Assembly: GCF_021165935.1 (NCBI RefSeq)
Contig: NZ_CP088953.1
Location: forward strand, 1,907,501-1,971,500
Direction: 5' to 3'
Source: Microbulbifer elongatus
GTDB taxonomy: Bacteria; Pseudomonadota; Gammaproteobacteria; Pseudomonadales; Cellvibrionaceae
DNA length: 64,000 bases
This document shows positions 51,069 through 62,810 of the stretch, in pieces (the stretch's first letter is position 1; each line of letters opens with the position of its first letter). A program made the translations under genes and the position numbers. Under the pieces are notes generated by a model. It was not told the origin of the DNA and made no database searches. It saw only the letters and a program-made list of their open reading frames with translations.

Positions 51069-53096
51069 ATGGGTGTAGAACTGACCATGCCTGATCTGGG
51101 CAATCTCTGCGAACAGCGCCAGCCTCTCGAATGCCGTGTAGCGCTGGTCAGTAATGACCGCGATCTGAGCAGCAGCTGGGTCAGCGCGCTCAATGCCACC
51201 GCCGCGCAGCATGAGAACCCCTATGGCCTGCGGTTTGAATCCGTGGCCACCAGTGCGCTGGAGAAATGCCTGCGGGAGGAAGACCAGTTGCAGGCCCTCA
51301 TCATTGACGGTGGCTGCAACCCGGATGAACTCAAGGCCGCGGAGCAGCTGGCGGACCGGATGCACGCCCTGCGCGCGCAGTTGAACGTGTTTCTGGTGGC
51401 GCAGGATTCGTTCTTGAACGACCAGGGGGGAGCCCCCGCCTCGGTGCGCAAGCGCTTTGATGAACTGTTCGACCGCCGCGAATGCAATTTCAATCATATG
51501 TTCCGCCTGGTGCAGGCTTTTATCGCCCGTCGCGCCTCGACCCCGTTCGCAGACACCCTGAAAGAGTATGTGTTCTCCGCCCGGGATGCCTGGCATACCC
51601 CCGGCCACTCCGGCGGTGACAGCCTGCGCAACAGCCCCTGGGTCGGTGATTTCTACCGCTTTATGGGGGAGCATGTGTTCAACACCGACCTTTCCGTATC
51701 GGTACAGGTGCTGGACAGTCTGCTGGAGCCCCACTCGGTGATTCAGGAAGCGCAGGATCTGGCGGCCCAGGCGTTTGGTGCGGAGCAGACCTTTTTCCTC
51801 ACCAATGGCACCTCCACCGCGAACAAGGTGGTGATTCAGCAGATTCTGGGTGGAGGCGGCAAGATTATTGTCGATCAGGCCTGCCACAAATCCGTCCATC
51901 ACGCGATCGTGATGAACCGGGTGGAGCCGGTGTATCTCAAGTCCACCCTGCACCCGCAGTTCGGTATTTATGGCCCGGTATGCCGTGCAGACATCGAGCT
52001 GGCACTGGACGAGCATCCGGATGCCGGCCTGCTGGTGATCACCTCCTGTACCTACGACGGGCTGCGCTATGACCTCAAGCCGATCATCGACTACGCCCAC
52101 GAGCGCGGCGTGAAGGTGTTGATCGACGAGGCCTGGTACGCGCACGGATATTTCCACACCGAATTGCGCCCGACCGCGCTGGAGTGCGGCGCGGACTACG
52201 TCACCCAGAGCACCCACAAAATGCTGTCGGCCTTTTCCCAGGCCAGCATGATCCATGTTCAGGACCCGGATTTCGACGAGTTCCGCTTCCGCGAAAACCT
52301 GAATATGTACGCCTCTACCAGTCCACAGTACTCGATGATTGCGAGCCTGGATGTGGCGCGTAAGCAGATGGTAATGGAAGGTTACGGCCGCCTGCGTCAC
52401 TGTGCGCAGATGGTGGCCACTCTGCGCCGGGAAGTGGACGCCACTGGTGTGTTTCGTGCGCTGACTCTGGATGATCTGGTTCCGGTGGCGCTGGCCCAGG
52501 ACAATATTCGCCTGGATCCCACCAAGGTCACCATCGACGTATCCGGCAGCGGCTACTCCGGTAAAGAGATCCAGGTCAAACTGTTCGACCAGTTTGGTAT
52601 TCAGGTGGAGAAAACCACCTACAACACCGTGACCGTGCTGGTGACCCTTGGCAGCACCGAGAGCAAGCTGCTGCGCCTGGTGCATGCGCTCAAGCAGCTG
52701 GCGCGACAACCCCGCAAGCGCAGCCATGTGTGCAGTACCCGGCAACTACCGGAATTTACGCATTTAAGCTGCCTGCCGGCGGACGCGTACTTTTCTGAAA
52801 CGGAAGAGCTCCCACTGATGGATAACGGTGTGGCAGCCGAGAAAAAACTGGTCGGTCGTACCAGCGCCGATGAAATCGTGCCCTACCCCCCGGGAATTCC
52901 CGTACTCGTGCCAGGACAGGAAATCTCTGCGCAGATTGTGCAGTTCCTCCAGCAGCTGTTGCAGGGGCAGAATGCCACGGAAATTCACGGGCTCATCTTC
53001 CGCTCGGATGAGCCGATGTTGCGGGTGATGCAGCAGACCGGGAAAGCTTCACCGGAAAACAAGGTCAGCAACGCCGGGAACCGCTCGAAAAAATAG
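51069..53096 (+). CDS. Orn/Lys/Arg decarboxylase (fold I, PLP-dependent)
   Basis: A 675-residue basic amino-acid decarboxylase making a polyamine or cadaverine. It has an N-terminal wing/REC-like domain (residues about 20-140), then the PLP fold I domain: AWHTPGHSGGDSLRNSP, LTNGTSTANKVVIQQ, LIDEAWYAHGYFH and the Schiff-base lysine in QSTHKMLSAFSQ. A C-terminal domain follows, with YPPGIPVLVPGQ typical of the group. Whether it acts on ornithine, lysine or arginine is not certain. An SDR and a DUF815 ATPase follow in the same direction. Confidence 0.9.
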   Translation: MGVELTMPDLGNLCEQRQPLECRVALVSNDRDLSSSWVSALNATAAQHENPYGLRFESVATSALEKCLREEDQLQALIIDGGCNPDELKAAEQLADRMHALRAQLNVFLVAQDSFLNDQGGAPASVRKRFDELFDRRECNFNHMFRLVQAFIARRASTPFADTLKEYVFSARDAWHTPGHSGGDSLRNSPWVGDFYRFMGEHVFNTDLSVSVQVLDSLLEPHSVIQEAQDLAAQAFGAEQTFFLTNGTSTANKVVIQQILGGGGKIIVDQACHKSVHHAIVMNRVEPVYLKSTLHPQFGIYGPVCRADIELALDEHPDAGLLVITSCTYDGLRYDLKPIIDYAHERGVKVLIDEAWYAHGYFHTELRPTALECGADYVTQSTHKMLSAFSQASMIHVQDPDFDEFRFRENLNMYASTSPQYSMIASLDVARKQMVMEGYGRLRHCAQMVATLRREVDATGVFRALTLDDLVPVALAQDNIRLDPTKVTIDVSGSGYSGKEIQVKLFDQFGIQVEKTTYNTVTVLVTLGSTESKLLRLVHALKQLARQPRKRSHVCSTRQLPEFTHLSCLPADAYFSETEELPLMDNGVAAEKKLVGRTSADEIVPYPPGIPVLVPGQEISAQIVQFLQQLLQGQNATEIHGLIFRSDEPMLRVMQQTGKASPENKVSNAGNRSKK

Positions 53097-53155
53097 TGCG
53101 GCGCAGCCGGCTCGAAAACGGTAATCACAGGGAAGGCAGGTGGACAGGAAAGCCG

Positions 53156-53896
53156 ATGCAGCAAGCCGGAAATCCAGCACCAGAGTGTATTCTCCTCGCG
53201 GGCGTGGGCGGTGGCCTTGGCCGTGCACTGGTCGGGCAGGTTGCTCGGCGCTACCCCCGGGCACAACTGCTCACGATCAGTCGCGCGAATAGTGCGGCGC
53301 CGGTGGATGCGCAGAACCATCTTACCCTCTCCCTCAGTGATCCGGCGGCTACCCCCGCCGTGAAAGACTGGCTAGGCGCGAGGACACTTCCCAACTGGGT
53401 GATCGTCTGCAACGGAGTGCTGCACTGGCAGAATCACCGGCCGGAAAAAAATGTGCAACAGTGCACCGATGAGGCACTGTTGCAGAGTCTCTCGATCAAT
53501 GTGCTGAGTCATGTGCACCTTGCCCAGGCGGTAGCGCCGCTGTTGCAGCGCCGATCGCCATTCACCTGGGCCTCGCTTTCGGCAAAGGTTGGCAGTATCG
53601 AGGACAACCAGCTGGGTGGTTGGTATAGCTACCGGATGAGCAAGGCGGCGCTGAATATGCTGGTGCGCAACCTGTCGATTGAGTGGGGGAGAAAGCTCGA
53701 TTGCTGTCGCGTGGTGGCCGTTCATCCGGGAACGACCGATACCGCACTTTCCAAACCTTTTCAACAGAATATCCCTGCAGGTAAACTGTATACACCGGCG
53801 CAGAGCGCCGACAGAATTGTTTCTGTACTGGAACAATTGAGCGATGCTGATTCTGGCAAGTTGTTGTTCTGGGATGGAACGCACATACCCTGGTAA
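53156..53896 (+). CDS. SDR family oxidoreductase (C-factor-like)
   Basis: A 246-residue short-chain dehydrogenase/reductase. The cofactor loop is LAGVGGGLGRALV, the catalytic Tyr-X3-Lys is YSYRMSKAALNM, and a SLSAKVGS segment gives the serine. HPGTTDTALSKPFQQN is typical of the csgA/C-factor-like SDR group. The ATG at 53156 follows GACAGGAAAG. It lies 60 bp after the decarboxylase and 17 bp before the next gene. The substrate is unknown. Confidence 0.9.
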   Translation: MQQAGNPAPECILLAGVGGGLGRALVGQVARRYPRAQLLTISRANSAAPVDAQNHLTLSLSDPAATPAVKDWLGARTLPNWVIVCNGVLHWQNHRPEKNVQQCTDEALLQSLSINVLSHVHLAQAVAPLLQRRSPFTWASLSAKVGSIEDNQLGGWYSYRMSKAALNMLVRNLSIEWGRKLDCCRVVAVHPGTTDTALSKPFQQNIPAGKLYTPAQSADRIVSVLEQLSDADSGKLLFWDGTHIPW

Positions 53897-53912
53897 CGGA
53901 AGGTGGATACGG

Positions 53913-54674
53913 TTGGACTGGAAGAATCACTACGCGGCGATCTGGCGCCCGAAAACGGCGAGCCTGAAGCCGGTGCGCCGGATAGACCCGATATCTGCCG
54001 AGCAGTTACTGGGTATCGATACCCAGAAACAGCTGCTGTTCGATAACACCCGCCGTTTTTTGCGTGGAGAGCCGGCTAACCACGCGCTGTTATGGGGCAG
54101 TCGCGGCACGGGCAAATCCAGTTTGATCAAGGCTTTACTGAATGCGTTTGCCGGGGCGAGCCTGCGCTGTGTGGAAGTCAACTTTCACGACCTCGGCGAC
54201 ATTCCCGAGATCATAGATCTGTTGGACCACGGCGATGCGCGGGATTACCGGTTTATTCTTTTTTGCGACGATCTGGCCTTTGACCGCGGCGATGCCCGCT
54301 ACAAAGCGCTAAAAAGTATTCTTGAAGGCTCTCTGGAGCTCCCCCCGGAAAACGTATTGCTTTATGCAACCTCCAACCGGCGTCACCTGTTACCGGAGGA
54401 TGCGTCGGCGAACCAGGATACGCGTATTGTCCATGGCGAGCTGCACCACGGCGATCAGGTTGAGGAGACCCTCTCTCTTGCGGATCGCTTCGGGCTCTGG
54501 CTGAGTTTTTACCCCGGCGACTGGGAAACATACCTGCAGATGGTTGATCAGTTATTTTGCGATTATGAGGGCGATCGCGCGGCGCTACACACCGCTGCGA
54601 AACAGTTTGCCATGCTCCGGGCCAGCCACAGTGGGCGAACGGCGGAGCAGTTTTTTAAAAGTTATTCGAATTGA
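53913..54674 (+). CDS. DUF815-family AAA ATPase
   Basis: A 253-residue P-loop ATPase. Walker A is LLWGSRGTGKSSLIKA and a Walker B-like IRFILFCDDLAF-type segment (YRFILFCDDLAFDRG) follows, with a SNRRHLLPED sensor region; this is the DUF815 pattern. Its biological role is unknown. I place the start at TTG 53913 (LDWKNHYAAIW), which has AAGGTGG upstream; no good ATG fits. It is probably cotranscribed with the SDR gene. Confidence 0.87.
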   Translation: MDWKNHYAAIWRPKTASLKPVRRIDPISAEQLLGIDTQKQLLFDNTRRFLRGEPANHALLWGSRGTGKSSLIKALLNAFAGASLRCVEVNFHDLGDIPEIIDLLDHGDARDYRFILFCDDLAFDRGDARYKALKSILEGSLELPPENVLLYATSNRRHLLPEDASANQDTRIVHGELHHGDQVEETLSLADRFGLWLSFYPGDWETYLQMVDQLFCDYEGDRAALHTAAKQFAMLRASHSGRTAEQFFKSYSN

Positions 54675-54684
54675 GCGGGTACAC

Positions 54685-54708
54685 GTAGGAGCCTGCTTTG
54701 CAGGCGAT
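54685..54708. repeat. Family A REP, single copy
   Basis: GTAGGAGCCTGCTTTGCAGG then CGAT, between the DUF815 and aidB-like genes, which converge. Confidence 0.75.
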
Positions 54709-54710
54709 CG

Positions 54711-56369
54711 TCAGAGGTTCAGTGGGTTACCACGCTCTATAATTGTTTGGACATCGATATCCACCGGCAGGGTACCTGTGTTGTGCGCGCCCTGAGCGCC
54801 AAGCCTGGAAGCAATAAACCCTTCCGCAACCGCAGTATTGCCCGCCTGTATCAACAAATGGCTCTGCATGGTCAGCGCCAACTGGTCAATAAGATGGCGC
54901 GCGCGGTATTCCATTTGATCCAGATCAGCACATTGGTTTTTCAGCTGTGCCAGGGCCCGGTCAAAGCGCAGATCGCTGCCTTTACTTCTTTCCAGCTCAT
55001 CAAACCAGTTGGTTAACACCACTGGAGTTTTGGCGATTGCGCGTAGCGCGTCCAACGCCTGGATATTGCCGGAGCCTTCCCAGATGGCGTTGATCGGTGC
55101 ATCCCGGTAAAGACGGGCGGTAATAAAGTTCTCAATCACGCCGTTACCACCCAGGCATTCCATAGCCTCGTAAGCATGGTGCGGGGTGCGTTTACAGATC
55201 CAGTATTTCCCCACTGCGGTGCCCAGGCGCATCAGTAGCTTCTGTTGCTCGTCGTCGAGATGATCCATGGCCTGGGCCATGCGCATGGTCATGGCCACCG
55301 AGCCTTCCACTTCCAGCTGTAAATCCGCGAGTACGTTCTGCATCAATGGCTGGTCGATGAGAGGTTTTCCAAACGCACAGCGCTGACTGGCGTGGTAGAT
55401 CGCCTGCAGGGTGGCCTGCCGCTGGCCACCGGCAGAGCCGATCATACAGTCGAAGCGGGTGGTGGAGACCATTTCGATGATGGCCGGTACACCGCGGCCT
55501 TCCTCGCCCACCAGCCAACCGAGCGCGCCGCGCAACTCGATTTCTGACGAGGCGTTGGAGACATTGCCCGCCTTGTCTTTCAGGCGCTGTATCTGAATGG
55601 GGTTTTTCGTCCCGTCCGGGCACCAGCGGGGCACCAGAAAACAGCTCAGTCCGGCATCGGTCTGCGCCAGCATCAAAAAGGCATCGCACATGGGCGCGGA
55701 GGTAAACCATTTGTGGCCAACGATCTCGTAAGCGCCGTCACCAGTGGGGGTGGCTGTGGTGGTGTTGGCGCGCACATCGGAGCCCCCCTGTTTTTCCGTC
55801 ATTCCCATACCGATGGTGAGCGCGGATTTTTCCGTGTACGGGCGGTTGCTGGGGTCGTAACCGCGATCGGTAATTTTCCGCAACCACACTTTTGCCAGCG
55901 CGGGCGTGAGGTTGATCGAAGGGACGGAGGTAAAGGTCATGGTGATCGGGCAGCCGTGGCCGGATTCCACCTGACTGTGCAGGTAGTACTTGGCGGCGCG
56001 CACCACGTGAGCACCGGGTTTTGGGTCCGTCCACGGCGACGAGTGCAGTCCCTCACTTTTCGCCAGCTGCATCAGTTGATGGTAGGCGGGGTGGTAATTC
56101 ACCTGATCGATGCGGTTGCCCACCCGGTCGTGGGGTTCAAACTCCGGCTTATAGCGGTTGGCCTGGAAACCGCGCTCGATCCACTCGGGACGGCCACAGA
56201 CTTCGCCGTAGCGCTGCAGATCATCTTCACCCCAGTGACCGCCGTTGCGCGCTACCGCCTCTTTCAACGCGGCGTCACCAGCGTAGAGATTATGGCCCTG
56301 TAGCGGCGCGGGCTGGTTGAGCACCTGATGGGTGGCGGCGAGGTCGGCTGTCGTTGTTTTATTCGTCAT
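54711..56369 (-). CDS. aidB: AidB-like acyl-CoA dehydrogenase
   Basis: FAD-dependent acyl-CoA dehydrogenase homologue of the AidB branch, which in E. coli is part of the alkylation (Ada) response. The 552-residue protein shows GMGMTEKQGGSDVRANTT, WFTSAPMCDAFLMLAQT, SSEIELRGALGWLVGEEGRG and MECLGGNGVIENF, all typical of AidB. The ATG at 56369 (MTNKTTTADL) matches the family; the frame open further upstream is not conserved. No ada or alkB gene is adjacent. The DNA-protection role is by homology only. Confidence 0.92.
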   Translation of the reverse strand: MTNKTTTADLAATHQVLNQPAPLQGHNLYAGDAALKEAVARNGGHWGEDDLQRYGEVCGRPEWIERGFQANRYKPEFEPHDRVGNRIDQVNYHPAYHQLMQLAKSEGLHSSPWTDPKPGAHVVRAAKYYLHSQVESGHGCPITMTFTSVPSINLTPALAKVWLRKITDRGYDPSNRPYTEKSALTIGMGMTEKQGGSDVRANTTTATPTGDGAYEIVGHKWFTSAPMCDAFLMLAQTDAGLSCFLVPRWCPDGTKNPIQIQRLKDKAGNVSNASSEIELRGALGWLVGEEGRGVPAIIEMVSTTRFDCMIGSAGGQRQATLQAIYHASQRCAFGKPLIDQPLMQNVLADLQLEVEGSVAMTMRMAQAMDHLDDEQQKLLMRLGTAVGKYWICKRTPHHAYEAMECLGGNGVIENFITARLYRDAPINAIWEGSGNIQALDALRAIAKTPVVLTNWFDELERSKGSDLRFDRALAQLKNQCADLDQMEYRARHLIDQLALTMQSHLLIQAGNTAVAEGFIASRLGAQGAHNTGTLPVDIDVQTIIERGNPLNL

Positions 56370-56622
56370 GACTGGTTTTTGCGCGGGCCGGTGGCCGTTG
56401 GAATGTGGCTTCCCGAATATCCTAGCGGCTTGGCAGAGGTGAGGCTTGTCGGGACACACCGGAATACTTGGCTTGCCGCGCCAAAGTGGAATCTGTAGGA
56501 ACCTGGAGCTGTCACACACCTCTTAACAGCGTTGTCACCCTGCTGTGTAACAGGATAGGATTCGGGCTGGCCGCTGCGGCCCCTAGCTGTGAGCGACAAA
56601 AATAATTGAAGGAGAGTACCCA

Positions 56623-57741
56623 ATGAAAAACTGGCGGCGTTGGTGTGGTTTGTGGCTGGCTATGGCGGGCAGTGCGCTGGTGGCAGCGGAAATCCCGAAA
56701 GCCCCTCCGGTCAGTGCGAACGAGCTGGTTGTGATGGGCTACTACACCGGCGATGGGAAAGACCTGCAGCGCTACGACTTCAACAAGCTGACCCATCTGA
56801 TTTACAGCTTTGTGTATCTGGAAGGAAATGAACTGGCGTTCCGTGACCAGGCTGCGGAGGCATCTTACCGCCGGCTGTTGGCCCTGCAAGAAACGTATCC
56901 ACATCTCAAAGTGATGTTGGCCCTGGGTGGCTGGGGTGGCTGTGAGCCCTGCTCGGAAGTCTTTTCTTCGGCGGAAAACCGCCGCGCCTTTGCGCAGTCG
57001 GTGAAGGTGGCGCTGGACGAGATTGGCGGCGACGGCCTGGATCTGGATTGGGAATATCCTGCGATTGCCGGGCACCCTGGACATCCTTACAAGGCGGAGG
57101 ATCGTGAAAATTTCACCGCGCTGGTTCAGGCACTGCGTGAGGAGCTTGGTGAGGAATACCTGATCACCGTCGCTGCGGGCGGGTTTGATGAGTTCCTGCA
57201 AAAGTCGCTGGATTGGCAGGCGGTGACGCCGTTGATCAACAGCATTAATCTCATGAGCTATGACCTGGTGAATGGCTTCAGCACCGTGACCGGTCACCAT
57301 ACACCACTGTACTCAACGGACCAGCAGACGCAGTCCACCGACAATGCGGTGCGCTATCTATTGGATGCCGGTGTGCCCAGTCAGAAAATCGTGATTGGGG
57401 CGGCGTTTTATTCACGCGTCTGGGACGGAGTGGCCGCGGAAAATACGGGACGTTACCAGAAGGGCAAGCATGTTCCAGGCCTGAAGTATCGTGAGCTGAA
57501 ATCCGCTTACAGAGCGGAGTCCGGCTTCGAGCTGGCGTGGGATGATGATGCTAAGGCTGCGTTTGCGTATAACCCGCAGCAGCAACGGTATGCGACCTTT
57601 GATACCCCAAAATCGGTAAAGTTGAAAATGGCGTACGCAAAGCGGTTGGGGCTGGGGGGGATTATGTTCTGGGAACTTCCCGGCGATAGTGATGATGGCG
57701 AACTACTGGATGCAATCTATTCGGTCAAGTCCGCAGAGTAA
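56623..57741 (+). CDS. Secreted GH18 family chitinase-like glycosidase
   Basis: A 372-residue single-domain glycoside hydrolase family 18 protein with a signal peptide (about residues 1-22, ending LVAAE). The catalytic motif DxxDxDxE is DGLDLDWEY, with Glu144 as acid catalyst. VMLALGGWGG, NLMSYDLVNGF and the final GGIMFWELPGD are other conserved strands. No carbohydrate-binding module is present, unlike many chitinases, so it may act on short chitin chains. GAAGGAGAG lies upstream of the ATG. Confidence 0.93.
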   Translation: MKNWRRWCGLWLAMAGSALVAAEIPKAPPVSANELVVMGYYTGDGKDLQRYDFNKLTHLIYSFVYLEGNELAFRDQAAEASYRRLLALQETYPHLKVMLALGGWGGCEPCSEVFSSAENRRAFAQSVKVALDEIGGDGLDLDWEYPAIAGHPGHPYKAEDRENFTALVQALREELGEEYLITVAAGGFDEFLQKSLDWQAVTPLINSINLMSYDLVNGFSTVTGHHTPLYSTDQQTQSTDNAVRYLLDAGVPSQKIVIGAAFYSRVWDGVAAENTGRYQKGKHVPGLKYRELKSAYRAESGFELAWDDDAKAAFAYNPQQQRYATFDTPKSVKLKMAYAKRLGLGGIMFWELPGDSDDGELLDAIYSVKSAE

Positions 57742-57744
57742 CTC

Positions 57745-57817
57745 CCTGTAGGAGCCTGCTTGCGGGCGAAAGAATCGGAGCGTTGTTCGGTTCGTTGGCA
57801 AGCAGGCTCCTACAGGG
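57745..57817. repeat. Inverted pair of family A REPs
   Basis: GTAGGAGCCTGCTTGCGGGC at 57748 and its reverse complement (GCAAGCAGGCTCCTAC) ending near 57812. The pair could form one long hairpin and sits between convergent chitinase and holA genes, where it may terminate both. Confidence 0.8.
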
Positions 57818-57826
57818 GGATCGTGA

Positions 57827-58831
57827 TTAGATACTGCGTTTGCCGGAGAGGTTGAGGGTCAGTTCCAGCAGCCCTGCCCAGGGATCCATTTCCTTGCCAC
57901 CTTTGATGGCGTTATCCACGGCTCTTGCGCGCATCAGGAAGTTTTCCAGGTGGCGGGGGCGCAGGCGTTGGCAGGCAGCCTGGACCAGTGGCTGGCGCTT
58001 CTGGATGCGTACCAGGCGATTGATCGGCTGGCCCTGGTCGAGTTTCTGCTGGGTTTCCAGCAGCGTGCGGATTTCCCGGGCGATGGCCCAGAGCACCACG
58101 GGCGCTTCTACGCCCTCGGCGCGCAGTCCCTGCAAGGTGCGCACGGCGCCGGCGGCATCACCGGCCAGTGCTTTGTCGATCAGGCCGAAGACGTCGTAGC
58201 GGGCAGAGCTGGCGACGGCGTTGTTCATGGTGTCGGCGGTGATCACCGAGTCCTGCGCCAGCAGCTTCAGTTTCTCGATTTCCTGGCTGGCGGCGAGCAG
58301 GTTGCCTTCCACCCGCTCGGCGAGTATCTGGATGGCTTCCGGTTCCGCATCGAGACCGTTTGCGCGCAGTCGTTGATGAATCCAGCGGGGCATTTCGGAG
58401 GCGTCCACGGGCCAGATCTGGATCAGTACCCCTTTGGCTTCCAGCGCCTTGACCCATTTGCTGTTCAGTTGCGACCGATCGAGCCTGGGCAGTACCAGGA
58501 GCAGCAGGGTTTCTTCGTTCGCCATGCTGGCGAATTCCTGCAGGGCTTTGCTGCCCTTGTCGCCGGGTTTGCCGCCGGGCAGGCGCAGTTCGATGATTTT
58601 TTTGTCGGCGAACAGGGACAGGCTGCCGGCGGCGGACAGCAGTTGGTCCCAGTCGAAGTTGTGTTCGCCGTGCAGCAGGTCGCGTTCGTTGAAGCCGTGA
58701 TTGCGTGCGGCTTCGCGGATGCTATCGCAGCATTCCTGCACCAGCAGGGGTTCGTCGCCGGTGACGACGTAGATGGGGGCTAATCCCTGGCGGAGGTTCT
58801 GCGGGAGCTGGCGCGGGTTGATGCGTGGCAT
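57827..58831 (-). CDS. holA: DNA polymerase III delta subunit HolA
   Basis: Clamp-loader subunit that opens the beta sliding clamp. The 334-residue protein has the conserved start LPQNLRQGLAPIYVVTGDEPLLVQE, the DWDQLLSAAGSLSLFADKKIIELRLP segment, and a C-terminal collar region (GWAGLLELTLNL-like end). It starts one base after the lptE stop. The leuS-lptE-holA order is conserved in gammaproteobacteria. Confidence 0.95.
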   Translation of the reverse strand: MPRINPRQLPQNLRQGLAPIYVVTGDEPLLVQECCDSIREAARNHGFNERDLLHGEHNFDWDQLLSAAGSLSLFADKKIIELRLPGGKPGDKGSKALQEFASMANEETLLLLVLPRLDRSQLNSKWVKALEAKGVLIQIWPVDASEMPRWIHQRLRANGLDAEPEAIQILAERVEGNLLAASQEIEKLKLLAQDSVITADTMNNAVASSARYDVFGLIDKALAGDAAGAVRTLQGLRAEGVEAPVVLWAIAREIRTLLETQQKLDQGQPINRLVRIQKRQPLVQAACQRLRPRHLENFLMRARAVDNAIKGGKEMDPWAGLLELTLNLSGKRSI

Positions 58832-58832
58832 A

Positions 58833-59363
58833 TCAGGGAAGCGCCGGGTTGTCGCGGACGGGGGCGTTGATTTCGATGCGGCGCAGACGGTCGATGATCC
58901 GGCCGATCAGTTCGCGGCGCATTTCTTCCCGCTGCAGGCGCTCTTCTTCCCCCTTGCTGACGACTTCGGCGTCGTCCCATTCGAGGGTGCGGTAGACGTC
59001 GGCGCGCGCCTGGGTGAGGAGGTCGCGGCCGGTGTTGTCACGTACGCTGTATTCGGCGCTGGTGATGAGTTCGTATTCGGAGGCGCGGCCCTGGGCATCG
59101 ACGGAGACGGTACGTTTTTGTTCGATCTCTTTGTGGATGGTGAGGGTGAAGTCGGCTTCGCTGGGTTCTTCTGCCAGGGGCAGGCCGCTGGTTTGCAGCA
59201 GGCGGGTGATGCTTTCGGCCAGTTCGCTTCTGGGATCTTCGGTGGTGATGTAGAGCTTGCTGCCCGGAGGGAAGTTTTTCGGTGCGCCGCGGAGGTGCCA
59301 GCCACAGGCTGAGATTGTGATGGCCAGGAGTATAGTAATTATGCGGAGCACGGTATTTTTCAT
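58833..59363 (-). CDS. lptE: LPS-assembly lipoprotein LptE
   Basis: Outer-membrane lipoprotein that plugs the LptD barrel for LPS insertion. The ATG at 59363 gives a signal peptide with the lipobox ITISAC and then GWHLRGAPKNFPPGSKLYI, the usual start of mature LptE. About 176 residues. It lies between leuS and holA; an inverted repeat separates it from leuS. Confidence 0.94.
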   Translation of the reverse strand: MKNTVLRIITILLAITISACGWHLRGAPKNFPPGSKLYITTEDPRSELAESITRLLQTSGLPLAEEPSEADFTLTIHKEIEQKRTVSVDAQGRASEYELITSAEYSVRDNTGRDLLTQARADVYRTLEWDDAEVVSKGEEERLQREEMRRELIGRIIDRLRRIEINAPVRDNPALP

Positions 59364-59401
59364 CTTGGTCCGGTGGTTTTTTGTCGTGTGGCGGTCGGGC
59401 A

Positions 59402-59494
59402 CCGGGTACAGGTTTTCAGGACCGCTGTAGACCCATCCCTGGGCGCTGCGGCGCAAACATCCTGTTTGCGACGCTCCTGAAAACCTGTACCCGG
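59402..59494. repeat. 20-bp perfect inverted repeat element in the leuS-lptE gap
   Basis: CCGGGTACAGGTTTTCAGGA (59402-59421) and its exact reverse complement (59475-59494) enclose a 53-bp loop. The loop contains a second hairpin (GCAAAC/GTTTGC around 59453-59468). It could act as a strong transcription barrier after leuS or be a mobile repeat. Confidence 0.8.
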
Positions 59495-59543
59495 CACCCG
59501 CCCTTCGCGTCGGGCTTTATTGCTCCGAAGCGAGTTGGGTTGG

Positions 59544-62171
<2,628 letters not shown>

Positions 62172-62238
62172 CTATTGGGATGTTCTGGCCGGTGGTTTAA
62201 GGTCCGGCGGGAAAACGGCGAATTATAGGAGGGATAGG

Positions 62239-62727
62239 GTGAGTAAGAAACCTAAAGAGGCCGGTAAGGTCACGAATCCCGATCTGCCCGAGGAAGATGG
62301 CAAACTCTCCACCGAGGCCAAGCGCGAGCTGGAGAAGCTGGTGGGCGAAGAACTGGACGTGGAACAGTTCACCGCGCGCAAGGCGGCCTTCCTCAATGCC
62401 TGGATCAAGGATGATGTTCACCGTGCAGAAGACTACCTGCAGGACCTGGGCGGCGAGCTGCTGACTCAGGAAGAGCGCGTCGGAGAGTGGCTACTGGACG
62501 CTGCCGACCCCACCAGGACCGTTTGGCCGGCAGTAATGGCCTGCATCAAGCGAGGGGATCCCTGGGCACTGGCGGGAGAGACCGTCGGTGAGGGCGAGGA
62601 ATTGCAGTGTCTGGCCTGTGGCTACCGCGCCTTGCCGGACACCGGGGTGGAAGTGACACCCTGCCACCGCTGTGGTTATGGCTGCTTTCGGCAGATCGTC
62701 GCCAGTTCCGGCGACCAGCAGCCATAA
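62239..62727 (+). CDS. ybeL: YbeL-like zinc-ribbon protein (DUF1451)
   Basis: A 162-residue protein with a charged helical N-terminus and a C-terminal zinc ribbon: CLACGYRALPDTGVEVTPCHRCGYGCFRQI (two CxxC pairs). It belongs to the YbeL/DUF1451 group, of unknown function; ybeL is also next to leuS in E. coli. The GTG at 62239 is used since GGAGGG lies five bases upstream and no ATG is suitable. Probably cytoplasmic. Confidence 0.88.
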   Translation: MSKKPKEAGKVTNPDLPEEDGKLSTEAKRELEKLVGEELDVEQFTARKAAFLNAWIKDDVHRAEDYLQDLGGELLTQEERVGEWLLDAADPTRTVWPAVMACIKRGDPWALAGETVGEGEELQCLACGYRALPDTGVEVTPCHRCGYGCFRQIVASSGDQQP

Positions 62728-62810
62728 AGGACAAAGCCCGGCGCGCGCCTCTGCGGCGAGGGGGCGCCCGGGGACCCACTTACCGAAACGGATCGCGGGC
62801 ACACGCAATA

